From Actinoplanes missouriensis 431 (GTDB taxonomy: Bacteria; Actinomycetota; Actinomycetes; Mycobacteriales; Micromonosporaceae), in NCBI RefSeq assembly GCF_000284295.1, contig NC_017093.1:3410001-3474000 (forward strand): DNA of 64,000 nt. The letters run 5' to 3'. Shown here piece after piece: positions 48,218-57,149 of this stretch. The position numbers and the translations under genes are program-made. The first letter of the stretch is position 1, and every line of letters starts with the position of its first letter. Below the pieces are notes generated by a model. The model saw only the letters and a program-made list of their open reading frames with translations. It was not told the origin of the DNA and did not search any database.

Positions 48218-49704
48218 GACGGCTTCACCATCGCCCGTACCGCCTTGCGGTTGATCTTCCCGACGCTGGTGAGGGGCACCGAATCCAGGACGATCACCTC
48301 GCGGGGGTACTTGTACTTCGCCATCCGCTCCTTGGCGAATTCGACCAGCTCCGGCCCGGACACCTGCTGCCCGGGCGCCAGCTGGACGACGGCGACGACC
48401 TCCTCGCCGCTCGACGGGTCGGGGCGGCCCACGCACGCCGCGATCTGCACGGCCGGGTGTTCCAGCAGCACGTCCTCGACGTCGCGGGGGAACACGTTGA
48501 AGCCGCCCCGGATGATCAGGTCCTTGAGCCGGTCGACCACGTAGAGGAATCCGTCGGCGTCGAACCGGCCGACGTCCCCGGTGTGCAGCCATCCGTCGCG
48601 CACGGTCCGCGCGGTCAGCTCCGGGTCGTTCCAATAACCCAGCATCACCCCCGGCCCTCGTACGCAGATCTCGCCGTCCTCGCCGGTCGGCACCGGTTTG
48701 CCGTCCGGGTCGAGGATCGCCACCTCGGCGTGCGGGAGTGGCTTGCCGACGCTGCCGGCGCGGTGCTCGGGAACCGTCTCGGCGGAGACGAACGCGCTGG
48801 ACTCGGTGCAGCCGTACCCCTCCAGCACGGTCACGCCGAAGGCCTTCTCGGCGGCGGCGCGGACCGGCGGCGGCAGGGTGGCGCCGCCCGAGCCGAAGGC
48901 GCGCAGCGACGACAGGTCGTGCTCGCCGAGCGGCTGGGCCAGCAGCATCGCCAGCATGGTGGGGACGACCGGGGCGGACTCGACGCGGTGCTCGGCGACC
49001 AGCCGCAGCCAGCCGGCCGGGTCGAACCAGCGCTGCATCACCGAGACGTGCCGGCGGTCGGAGTGCAGACCGGCGATGGAGACGATCAGGCCGTACGCGT
49101 GCGACAGCGGCAGCGCCAGCAGCGACCGGGTCACGTCCATGGTCCGGTTGACCTGGTCCAGGCCGCGCCCGCACTCCCACAGGCCGCGGTGGCTGAGCAT
49201 CACGCCCTTGGCCCGCCCGGTGGTGCCGCCGGTGTAGAGCAGCGCCGCCAGGTCGTCGTCCTCGCGCGGCACGATCGCGGACGGCTCGGCGGACTCCAGC
49301 TCGGAGAACGAGGAGCCGATCGTGTACGCCGTGACCCCCAGCCCTTCCGCGGCGTTCCGGAAGAGATCGGCCAGCTCCGGGCTGATGATCGCCGCCGTGG
49401 CGCCCGAGTCGGTGAGGATGTGCCGCAGCTCCGGCACGCTCTGCAGGAAGATCACCGGGGTGACCACCGCGCCGGCCCGCCAGATCGCCCGGTAGGAGAT
49501 GAACACCTCGGGGGCGTTCATGGTCAGCACGACGACCCGGTCGCCGGGCCGGACGCCGCGCGCCCGCAGACCACCGGCCACCCGCGCCGACCGCTCGTGG
49601 ATCTCCCCGGAGGTCACCCACCGGCCTTCGAAGAACAGGTACTCGTAGTCGCCGTGGCGTTCGAAGGACTGCTCGGCGAGGACGGCGAGATGATGCCCGG
49701 TCAT
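48214..49704 (-). CDS. Acyl-CoA ligase (FadD-type AMP-dependent synthetase)
   Basis: 496 aa. ANL-superfamily motifs: LLYTGGTTGRAKGVMLSHRG, EGYGCTESSA, HTGDVGRFDADGFLYVVDR, KDLIIRGGFNVFPRDVE and the catalytic Lys in SVGKINRK. It activates a carboxylic acid to its CoA thioester through an acyl-adenylate. It is coupled by 4-nt overlaps to both neighbours (ACAD upstream, SDR downstream), so it should act on the acid made by the P450 and aldehyde dehydrogenase of the same operon. Confidence 0.92.
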   Translation of the reverse strand: MTGHHLAVLAEQSFERHGDYEYLFFEGRWVTSGEIHERSARVAGGLRARGVRPGDRVVVLTMNAPEVFISYRAIWRAGAVVTPVIFLQSVPELRHILTDSGATAAIISPELADLFRNAAEGLGVTAYTIGSSFSELESAEPSAIVPREDDDLAALLYTGGTTGRAKGVMLSHRGLWECGRGLDQVNRTMDVTRSLLALPLSHAYGLIVSIAGLHSDRRHVSVMQRWFDPAGWLRLVAEHRVESAPVVPTMLAMLLAQPLGEHDLSSLRAFGSGGATLPPPVRAAAEKAFGVTVLEGYGCTESSAFVSAETVPEHRAGSVGKPLPHAEVAILDPDGKPVPTGEDGEICVRGPGVMLGYWNDPELTARTVRDGWLHTGDVGRFDADGFLYVVDRLKDLIIRGGFNVFPRDVEDVLLEHPAVQIAACVGRPDPSSGEEVVAVVQLAPGQQVSGPELVEFAKERMAKYKYPREVIVLDSVPLTSVGKINRKAVRAMVKPS

Positions 49705-50678
49705 GACGAAGCCTCCATTGCCAGTCGTGCCACCTCGTCGAACGCCGCCACGTCGTCACCGAGCAGGAACCGGTCCACCTTGGCCCGCCGCCAGTACAGG
49801 TGCGCGTCGTGCTCCCAGGTGAAGCCGATGCCGCCGTGCACCTGGATCACCGCCTCGGCCGCCTGGTCGAGGGTGGTGGCCGCGGCGGCCTTGGCGGCGG
49901 CCGCGGCGAGCGGCAGTTCGCCCGGCGCGTGGTCGGCGGCCCAGGCGGCCCACCAGACCAGCGACCGCAGCTGCTCCACCGCGACGTAGACGTCCACGAG
50001 CATGTGCTTGATCGCCTGATAGGAGCCGATCGGACGCCCGAACGTCCGGCGCTCCTTCGCGTACTCCACACCGATCTCCAGGATCCGTGCGGCGGCGCCC
50101 AACCCCTCAGAGGCGAGCACGGTACGGCCGACGCGCTCCCCGCGACGCCACAACTGTTCGGCGTCGCGGGCCAGCACGACGGTCTCGCCGAGCGCGACGT
50201 CACCGAGTCCGCGGGTCGCGTCGATCGGGTCCCGGACGGTGACCGTGCCCGGCCCGCAGACCAGGTCGCCGTCGCGCAGCGCCAGGAACGTGTCCGCGCC
50301 CGCCGCGTCCAGGACCGGCCCGTCGTCGTCGGCGACCGCCACGGCCAGGCTGCCGTCGGCGAGACCGGCCAGCCGGTCCGGATGATCGGCGAGCAGCACG
50401 GCGGCCCGCGCGTAGGTCACCAGGGACGGCCCGGCGAGGACCCGCCCGGCCTGCTCGGCCACCACGGCCAGATGCAGGACGCTGCCGCCACCCCCGCCGG
50501 CTGACTCCGGGACGGTGATCGCCGGGTAGCCGCTCTTCACCAGTTCCGCGCGTCCCGGCCGTACCGGTGCGCCGCCGTCCAGCGCCGCACGGGCCACCGC
50601 CGGACCACCCGCCGCGGCCAGGAACTCGCCCGCCGCGGCGGCCAGGTCCCGGTGCTCCTGATCGAGGTCGAAGTTCAT
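49701..50678 (-). CDS. Acyl-CoA dehydrogenase, small subunit (FadE27/29-like)
   Basis: 325 aa from ATG 50678. Shorter than usual, with LASEGLGAAARILEIGVEYAKERRTFGRPIGSYQAIKHML and HGGIGFTWEHDAHLYWRR. This is the pattern of the FadE27/FadE29 half of actinobacterial alpha2beta2 acyl-CoA dehydrogenases that attack sterol or bile-acid side chains. It overlaps the partner gene by 4 nt. The N-terminal domain lacks the full flavin-loop signature, as expected for one half of a split enzyme. Confidence 0.88.
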   Translation of the reverse strand: MNFDLDQEHRDLAAAAGEFLAAAGGPAVARAALDGGAPVRPGRAELVKSGYPAITVPESAGGGGGSVLHLAVVAEQAGRVLAGPSLVTYARAAVLLADHPDRLAGLADGSLAVAVADDDGPVLDAAGADTFLALRDGDLVCGPGTVTVRDPIDATRGLGDVALGETVVLARDAEQLWRRGERVGRTVLASEGLGAAARILEIGVEYAKERRTFGRPIGSYQAIKHMLVDVYVAVEQLRSLVWWAAWAADHAPGELPLAAAAAKAAAATTLDQAAEAVIQVHGGIGFTWEHDAHLYWRRAKVDRFLLGDDVAAFDEVARLAMEASS

Positions 50679-51847
50679 CGCAGGCTCTCCCGGAACGTGA
50701 GTCCCTTGTCGGCACGAGGTTCGGCGGGCAGCCCGAGGACCCGCTCGCCGATGATGTTGCGCAGCACTTGGTCGCTGCCGCCCGCGATGGCCATGCCGGG
50801 CATCACCGCCTGCGCGTTCTGCCACACGCCGTCGCCGTCGGGGGTGGTCGCCACCCGGGCGTCGCCGCCGAGCACCCGCACCGCGAGGTCGGCCAGGTCC
50901 CGTGCCGACCGGGTGCCGCTCAGCTTGCCCGCCGACGCCTCCGGCCCGGGCAGCTCGCCCCGGCTGAGTTTCGACAGCTGCCGATAGCCGGTGTAGCGGG
51001 CGCCGAGCGCGGCGACGTACCCGCGTCCCAGCTCCTGCCGGGCCAGGGCCTGCCGGTCGGCGCCGAGCGCGCCGATCCGCGCGGCGACGTGCCGGGCCAC
51101 CGTCTCGGATTTCGGGCCGATCGCGGTGCCGCCGCCACCGAGCGAGAGCCGCTCGTTCATCAGCGTGGTCAGCGCGACGGTCCAGCCGTCACCGACCTCG
51201 CCGAGCCGTTCCGCGTCCGGGATCGGCACGTCGTCGAAGAACACCTCGTTGAAGTGCGCCTCGCCGTTCATCTGCCGCAGCGGACGGACCGTGACGCCGG
51301 GCGCCTTCAGATCGACCACGAACATCGTCAGGCCGCGGTGCTTGGGCACATCCGGATCGGTACGGGTGAGCAGGATCCCGTAGTCGGCCAGGTGCGCGAG
51401 CGTCGTCCACACCTTCTGCCCGCTGACCCGCCAGTCGCCGTCGTCGCCGCGTACCGCCCGGGTGCGCAGCGCGGCCAGGTCGCTGCCGGCGGCCGGCTCG
51501 CTGAACAGCTGGCACCACAGGTCGTCGGCGCGCAGCAGCCGCTTGAGGTAGCGCTGCTTCTGCTCCTCGCTGCCGTGCATGATCACGGTCGGGCCGCACA
51601 TGCCGATGCCGATCAGGTTGATCAGGGCGGGCAGGCCGAGCCGGGACATCTCCTGGTCGACGATCGCCTGCTGCATCGGGGTGCCGCCCCGGCCGCCGGC
51701 GGACTCCGGCCAGGTGACCCCGACGAATCCGGCGTCGTAGAGGGCGGCCTGCCAGGCCCGGGGATCGCCGGGCGGGCCGCAGCGTTCCAGGTAGGCGCGG
51801 ACCGAAGCGCGCCAGGCAGCCTCGTCCGGGGTGTCGTCGAAATCCAT
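50675..51847 (-). CDS. Acyl-CoA dehydrogenase, large subunit (FadE26/28-like)
   Basis: 390 aa. WQAALYDAGFVGVTWPESAGG, LFSEPAAGSDLAALRTRAV (flavin loop), VSGQKVWTTLAHLADYGILL and the C-terminal PGMAIAGGSDQVLRNIIGERVLG place it in the FadE26/FadE28-like group. It is adjacent to the small-subunit gene, so the two should form a heterotetramer dehydrogenating a bulky acyl-CoA. A 16-bp gap separates it from the aldehyde dehydrogenase gene. Confidence 0.9.
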   Translation of the reverse strand: MDFDDTPDEAAWRASVRAYLERCGPPGDPRAWQAALYDAGFVGVTWPESAGGRGGTPMQQAIVDQEMSRLGLPALINLIGIGMCGPTVIMHGSEEQKQRYLKRLLRADDLWCQLFSEPAAGSDLAALRTRAVRGDDGDWRVSGQKVWTTLAHLADYGILLTRTDPDVPKHRGLTMFVVDLKAPGVTVRPLRQMNGEAHFNEVFFDDVPIPDAERLGEVGDGWTVALTTLMNERLSLGGGGTAIGPKSETVARHVAARIGALGADRQALARQELGRGYVAALGARYTGYRQLSKLSRGELPGPEASAGKLSGTRSARDLADLAVRVLGGDARVATTPDGDGVWQNAQAVMPGMAIAGGSDQVLRNIIGERVLGLPAEPRADKGLTFRESLR

Positions 51848-51863
51848 CCAGGTCCCTCCCGCT

Positions 51864-53432
51864 CTATCGGATGCCCAACCTCCGCAGCAGCTTCAGTTGC
51901 TTGGTGCCGAGCGCCACGAACGACTCCACCGGCCGGCCCGGCGGGGGACCCAGCGGGCCGAGCCGGGAGACCGCCACGGTCTGCGCGTCGGTGAACCGGC
52001 GGATGCCCTCGGCGCCGTGCCGGCGGCCCAGGCCGCTCTCCCCGCGCCCGCCCATCGGCGCCTCCACGGTGGCGATCGCCAGGCCGGCGCCGTCGTTGAC
52101 GTTCACCGCGCCGGACCGGATCCGCCGGGCCAACGCCTGCGCGGCGGCGGTGTCGGCGGTGAAGATGCTGGCGGACAGGCCCTGCCGGCCCAGGTTGGCG
52201 GCGGCGACCGCCTCGTCGTCGCCGTCCACCCGGTGCAGGGCGACGACCGGCCCGAACGTCTCGCCGAGGCAGAGGTCCATGTCGCCGGTGACGCCGTCGA
52301 GGACGGTCGGCTGGTAGGCGTACGGGCCGATGTCGGGGCGGGCGCGGCCGCCGGCCAGCACGGTGGCGCCCTTGGCGACCGCGTCCGCCACGTGCCCGCT
52401 GACCTTCTCCAGCTGGGCCCGGCTCGCCAGCGGGCCGACGTCGTAGCCGAACCCGAGGCCCTGCCCGAGCCGCTGCGCGCTGGTGGCGGCCAGCAGCGCC
52501 TCGGTGAACGCGTCGTAGACCTTCCGATGGATGATCACCCGCTCGATGTGGATGCACATCTGGCCGCTGTTGGCGAACGCCGCGTCGACCGTGCCGCGGG
52601 CGGCCAGGTCCAGGTCGGCGTCGGCGCGGACGATCAGCGGGTTCTTCCCGCCGAGCTCCAGCGAGACGCCGATCAGGCGGCGGGCCGCGCGTTCGGCGAC
52701 GATCCGGCCGGTGGCGGTGGAGCCGGTGAAGCAGACGTAGTCGGCGGCGTCGACGACCGCCTCGCCGAGCGACGGCCCGTCACCGGCGACCACCTGCCAC
52801 ACGTCCTCCGGCAGGCCCGCCTCGGCCATCCGGGCGCGGGCCCAGAGCAGGGTCAGCGGCGTCTGCGGGTCCGCCTTGCTGACCACGGTGTTGCCGGCCA
52901 GCAGGGCCGGGATCAGGTCGGCGACGCCGAGGTAGAGCGGGTAGTTCCAGGGGGAGATGACGCCGACGACGCCCTTCGGGACGCGGACCTCGGTGACCCG
53001 GGTGACCACCGGGACCGGCGGGCGCACCGCGCGGTCCTTCAGATAGGACCGCCCGTGCCGGGCGTAGTGGCGGGCCACCGTGCCGAGCAGCAGCAGCTCC
53101 TGCCAGGCGTGCAGGCGGGCCTTGCCGACCTCCCACTGGATCAGGTCGAGGACCTCGTCCTGCCGCTCGACGAGCAGATCGTGGAACCGCAGTATCACCG
53201 CGGCGCGGGCCTCGAAGGAGAGCGCCGCCCAGGCGGGTTGCGCCGCCCGGGCACGGGCGGCGGCGGCCTCGACGTCGTCCGGGGAGCACTCCGGCACCGG
53301 CGCGGTGGGGAGGGCGTCGAAGGGGGAGAGGGCGGTGATCGTACCCAATCGGTCGGTTCTGACCCATCGGCGAAGCGAAGCGAGCCGGGCGTCGGTGAGC
53401 CAGGCCGGACGGTGGGCGCTGACCGGGCTCAT
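51864..53432 (-). CDS. Aldehyde dehydrogenase (succinic-semialdehyde-DH-like)
   Basis: 522 aa from ATG 53432, overlapping the P450 stop by 4 nt. NAD(P)-dependent ALDH signatures: ISPWNYPLYLGVADLIPALLAG, FTGSTATGR, general base in LELGGKNPLI, catalytic Cys in NSGQMCIHIER and LGETFGPVVAL. It would oxidise the aldehyde formed by successive P450 hydroxylations to the acid used by the FadD-type ligase. This is inferred from the tight operon. Confidence 0.92.
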   Translation of the reverse strand: MSPVSAHRPAWLTDARLASLRRWVRTDRLGTITALSPFDALPTAPVPECSPDDVEAAAARARAAQPAWAALSFEARAAVILRFHDLLVERQDEVLDLIQWEVGKARLHAWQELLLLGTVARHYARHGRSYLKDRAVRPPVPVVTRVTEVRVPKGVVGVISPWNYPLYLGVADLIPALLAGNTVVSKADPQTPLTLLWARARMAEAGLPEDVWQVVAGDGPSLGEAVVDAADYVCFTGSTATGRIVAERAARRLIGVSLELGGKNPLIVRADADLDLAARGTVDAAFANSGQMCIHIERVIIHRKVYDAFTEALLAATSAQRLGQGLGFGYDVGPLASRAQLEKVSGHVADAVAKGATVLAGGRARPDIGPYAYQPTVLDGVTGDMDLCLGETFGPVVALHRVDGDDEAVAAANLGRQGLSASIFTADTAAAQALARRIRSGAVNVNDGAGLAIATVEAPMGGRGESGLGRRHGAEGIRRFTDAQTVAVSRLGPLGPPPGRPVESFVALGTKQLKLLRRLGIR

Positions 53433-54763
53433 GCGTTCTCCAGCAGGACGATCGGCTGGCCGTCCTTCGGGAACGGCAGCGAGTGATGGTCCAGCGGCGG
53501 CAGGTACGCCGGATCGACGCTCCAGTGATAGCGGCGCAGCAGGTGATGCATGATCGCCTTGACCTCCAGGCCGGCGAAGTACAGGCCGATGCACTTGTGC
53601 ACACCCCCGCCGAACGGCTCCCAGGCGAACCGGTGCGAACGGTCCTCCCGGCGGGGCTCGGCGAACCGTTCCGGGTCGAAGACCATCGGATTGGTCCAGT
53701 ACTCCTCCATCAGATGGGTGAACTGGATGCCGACCGCGCACATCGTTCCCGCCGGGATCCGCACGCCCTGCACGGTGGTGTCCTTGACGGTGTAGCGGAC
53801 CAGGACCGGCACCGGCGCCCGCAGCCGCAGCGCCTCCCGCATGACCAGGTCGATCGCGGTGAGCGACTCCAGGCCGGCCCGGTCCGGCGCCGGGCCCAGC
53901 GCGAGCGCCTCGGCCCGGCAGCGCTCCTGCCACTGTGGATACTGGCCGAGGTACTGCAGGATCGTGGAGGTGGTGATGGTCGACGTGTCGTGCGCCGCCA
54001 TCATCAGGAAGATCATGTGGTTGATGACGTCGTCGTCGGAGAAGCGGTCGCCGTCCTCGGTCTCGATGTGACAGAGCACCGAGAAGATGTCGTCGGTGCG
54101 GGTGGCCCGTTTCGCCGGAAGGTACCCGCGCAGAAAACCCTCGAGGACCCGCCGCGCGCGGTAGGCCCGGCCCCAGCGGGTGAACGGCACGTCGGCCCGG
54201 ACGATCCCGGCGGCCGCCTGCACGCAGGCGAGGAACGCCCGGTTCACCCGGGCCATCTCGGCCGGACCGGTGTCCCGGGCACCGCCCATGAACAGGTCCG
54301 CGGCGATGTCGAGGGTGAGCTGCTTGAGCCGCCAGTGCGCCGGGAACCGCTTGCCCGACTCCCAGCCCCGCAGGCCCTGCTCGATCGCGGGGTGCAGCCG
54401 CCGGGTGTACCCGTCCAGCCGGGCCGGCGTGAACGCCTCCTGCATGATCCGCCGATGACCGTGGTGCACGTCGAAGTCGATGAGCATCAGGCCGCCGTGG
54501 AAGAACGGCCCGACCAGCTGCGACCAGGCCGGCTCGTTCGCGAACGCCTTGTCCCGGTTCTGCAGCGCCTCGCCGCAGGCGTCCGGGCCGAGCAGCATCA
54601 CCGAGGTCCGGCCGAGCATGTAGGACGGCGCCACCGGCCCGTAGTTGTCGTAGTGCCGCCGATAGAGCCGCACCGGATCACGCTGGTAGTCGAAGAACCC
54701 ACCGACCCAGGGCAGCCCCCGATCGGCACGGCGCAGTGTCGCGATCTGGTGTGGTTCCCTCAT
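53429..54763 (-). CDS. Cytochrome P450 (CYP136-like)
   Basis: 444 aa from ATG 54763 with GGAGGGGGTGGG upstream. Landmarks: oxygen-binding I-helix AAHDTST, ExxR in MREALRLRAP, and heme loop FGGGVHKCIG with the Cys thiolate. No membrane anchor, so soluble. The segment GGLMLIDFDVHHGHRRIMQEAF resembles mycobacterial CYP136. No ferredoxin gene is nearby. First gene of the operon, with a minus-strand TTGACA at 54812-54817 as candidate -35, and divergent from a TetR gene. Confidence 0.92.
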   Translation of the reverse strand: MREPHQIATLRRADRGLPWVGGFFDYQRDPVRLYRRHYDNYGPVAPSYMLGRTSVMLLGPDACGEALQNRDKAFANEPAWSQLVGPFFHGGLMLIDFDVHHGHRRIMQEAFTPARLDGYTRRLHPAIEQGLRGWESGKRFPAHWRLKQLTLDIAADLFMGGARDTGPAEMARVNRAFLACVQAAAGIVRADVPFTRWGRAYRARRVLEGFLRGYLPAKRATRTDDIFSVLCHIETEDGDRFSDDDVINHMIFLMMAAHDTSTITTSTILQYLGQYPQWQERCRAEALALGPAPDRAGLESLTAIDLVMREALRLRAPVPVLVRYTVKDTTVQGVRIPAGTMCAVGIQFTHLMEEYWTNPMVFDPERFAEPRREDRSHRFAWEPFGGGVHKCIGLYFAGLEVKAIMHHLLRRYHWSVDPAYLPPLDHHSLPFPKDGQPIVLLENA

Positions 54764-54849
54764 CGGCCCACCCCCTCCGGTATCGACAAGCGTGATTCGG
54801 GAAGGGCGTCCTGTCAATGTTGCCGTCCCGGTGTGGCATGGTGGGCGAC

Positions 54850-55461
54850 ATGGCGGTCCCATCGGGCTTCTACCGGGGTGTCAGCGCCGCCGACCGGGTC
54901 GCGCAGCGCCGCGCCCGGCTGCTCGCGGCCGGCCTCACGGTCTGGGCCGATCCGCGGATCCGCACCACGATGACGGCCGTCTGCGCCGAGGCCGGCCTCA
55001 GCGAGCGCTACTTCTACGAGAGCTTCACCGGTCTCGAAGCGCTGCTCGAAGCGGTCATGGACACCATCGCGGCGGAGATCGAGGAGACCAGCCGGGCCGC
55101 GGCCGAGGCCGCGGGCGACAACCCGGCGGCGAGGGTACGGGCGGCGGTCCGCGCCTTCGTCGACCTGCTGCTCGCCGATCCCCGCAAAGGGCGGGTCGCC
55201 ATCGTGGAGTCGCTCGCGGTGCCGAAACTGCGGCAGCGCCGGACGGAGTTGTTGCGTCACCTGGCCCACCAGTCGGCGGTCGAGTCGCGCCGGGTTCTCG
55301 GCTCGCCCGGGCACAGCGTCACCGAGGACGAGATCGGCGGCATGCTCTTCATCGGCGGGATGGCCGAACTCATCACCGCCTGGCTGGACGGCACCCTGCG
55401 GGCCTCCACCGACGAGATCGTCGAGGCCGCATCCCGAGCCCTGCTCGGCATCTACCGCTGA
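54850..55461 (+). CDS. TetR-family regulator, divergent from the P450 operon
   Basis: 203 aa from ATG 54850 (GGTGGGCGAC before it); the frame is open to 54817. HTH: LLAAGLTVWADPRIRTTMTAVCAEAGLSERYFYESFTGLEALL. The helical ligand domain contains GRVAIVESLAVP, seen in TetR proteins next to lipid-degradation operons. By position it controls the P450-ALDH-ACAD operon, probably sensing its substrate or a CoA ester. Confidence 0.87.
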   Translation: MAVPSGFYRGVSAADRVAQRRARLLAAGLTVWADPRIRTTMTAVCAEAGLSERYFYESFTGLEALLEAVMDTIAAEIEETSRAAAEAAGDNPAARVRAAVRAFVDLLLADPRKGRVAIVESLAVPKLRQRRTELLRHLAHQSAVESRRVLGSPGHSVTEDEIGGMLFIGGMAELITAWLDGTLRASTDEIVEAASRALLGIYR

Positions 55462-55547
55462 CGCGTTTCACCCCGCGCGAACGATGCGCGCGGCCGCCCC
55501 ACGCGCGACGTTGGTGACATTCCGGCCAGTCGAGGGGGGCGAGCGTC

Positions 55548-57137
55548 GTGGCGGACACCGACCGCAGTGCGAGCGCGATGAGGACCGGTCAGGCTCCACC
55601 GCGAGCCGGCCTGGTGCTCACCGCGCTGATCGTGGTCGCCGGGGTGGCCAATCTGAACCTGTCGGTGGCGAATGTGGCCCTGCCGTCGATCGGGCGGGCG
55701 TTCGACTCGTCGCAGACCTCCCTCGACCTGATCGCGGTGGGCTATTCGCTGGGCCTGGCCGCGTCGGTGCTCTACCTGGGCGCGCTCGGTGACCGGTACG
55801 GCCGCAAGCTGATGCTGCTGCTCGGCATGAGCTTGTCCGTGCCGGCCTGCCTGCTCGCCGCCTACGCGCCGAGTGACACGGTGCTGTTCCTGGCCCGGCT
55901 GCTGGGCGGCTTCTCGGCGGGCCTGGCGTATCCGACCACGCTGGCACTGATCACCGCCTTGTGGTCGGGCGCAGGCCGTACCAGATCGATTGCTCTGTGG
56001 TCGGCGATCGGGGGCGGCATCGCCGCGCTGGGGCCGCTGGTCGCCGGCGCGCTGCTGCAGAACTTCTGGTGGGGGTCGGTCTTCCTGATCACCCTGCCGC
56101 TCGTGGTGATCGCGCTGCTGCTCGCCTGGTTCCTGGTGCCGAGCGGGGTGAACGAGACCACCGACCCGGTCGACAACCTGGGCGGCGTGCTGTCGGTGGT
56201 GCTGGTCGGCTCGCTGATCCTGGCGATCAACTTTGCGCCGGTGCCGAACGAGGGCGCGCTGACGCTCGGCCTGGTCGCGATCGCGCTGGCCGCGCTGATC
56301 GGGTTCGTGCTGCGCCAGCGGGTGGCCCGTAACCCGCTCTACGACCTGCACGTGGCGCGCCGCCGGGTCTTCTGGGTGGCCGCCTGCGCCGGTGTGATCG
56401 TGTTCGGGTCGCTGATGGGGTCGGCGTTCGTCAGCCAGCAGTACCTGCAGAACGTGCTTGCCTACTCGACCTTGGAGGCGGGCGCCGCGTTCCTGCCGGC
56501 GGTGGTGCTCATGGTGCTGGTGGCGCCGCGCTCCGCGCAGCTCGTGGAGACCCGCGGGGCCCGGTTCACCCTTCTTTGTGGGTACGGGTCTCTGCTGCTC
56601 GCTTTCGGCTGGATGCTCGTGTTCTGGCAGGAGGGCAGCCCGTACTGGCAGATCGGCCTGGCTTACGCCTTCATCGGGGTCGGTGTCGGGCTGGCCGGCA
56701 CCCCGGCGTCGCATTCGCTCACCGGCTCGGTGCCGGTGCGCCGGGCCGGCATGGCCTCCGGCACCGCCGACCTGCAGCGTGACCTCGGCGGGGCGATCCT
56801 GCAGTCGGTGTTCGGCGCGCTGCTGACCGCGGGGTACGCGTCCGCGTTCGCCGCCACGCTGGCCTCCACACCGGACGCCGAGACGATGAGCAGCGACATG
56901 CGCAACGTGCTCACCAAGTCGTTCTCCAGCGCCGCCGACGCCGCCCAGCAGTACCCGCAGTACGCCGGCCAGATCACCGCGGCCGCGAAGGGGTCGTTCC
57001 TGGACGGCGCCGACTGGGCGTACACGGCCGGCATCCTCGCAATCGTGGCCGGCGCGACCCTGGTGTTCTTCCTGTTCCCGCGCAAGGAGGAGGAGCAGCG
57101 GCTCCTTGCGGATTACCACGCCGAGGACAACGGATAG
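55548..57137 (+). CDS. MFS drug/metabolite exporter (DHA2, 14-span)
   Basis: 529 aa from GTG 55548 with GAGGGGGG upstream. About 14 hydrophobic spans; motif A LGDRYGRKLMLL between spans 2 and 3; motif C-like GGFSAGLAYPTTLALI and GPLVAGALL. DHA2 proteins export toxic organic compounds with the proton gradient. It is followed after 12 bp by a GMC oxidoreductase, so both may handle one compound. Confidence 0.9.
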   Translation: MADTDRSASAMRTGQAPPRAGLVLTALIVVAGVANLNLSVANVALPSIGRAFDSSQTSLDLIAVGYSLGLAASVLYLGALGDRYGRKLMLLLGMSLSVPACLLAAYAPSDTVLFLARLLGGFSAGLAYPTTLALITALWSGAGRTRSIALWSAIGGGIAALGPLVAGALLQNFWWGSVFLITLPLVVIALLLAWFLVPSGVNETTDPVDNLGGVLSVVLVGSLILAINFAPVPNEGALTLGLVAIALAALIGFVLRQRVARNPLYDLHVARRRVFWVAACAGVIVFGSLMGSAFVSQQYLQNVLAYSTLEAGAAFLPAVVLMVLVAPRSAQLVETRGARFTLLCGYGSLLLAFGWMLVFWQEGSPYWQIGLAYAFIGVGVGLAGTPASHSLTGSVPVRRAGMASGTADLQRDLGGAILQSVFGALLTAGYASAFAATLASTPDAETMSSDMRNVLTKSFSSAADAAQQYPQYAGQITAAAKGSFLDGADWAYTAGILAIVAGATLVFFLFPRKEEEQRLLADYHAEDNG

Positions 57138-57149
57138 GGAGCGAAGTCC

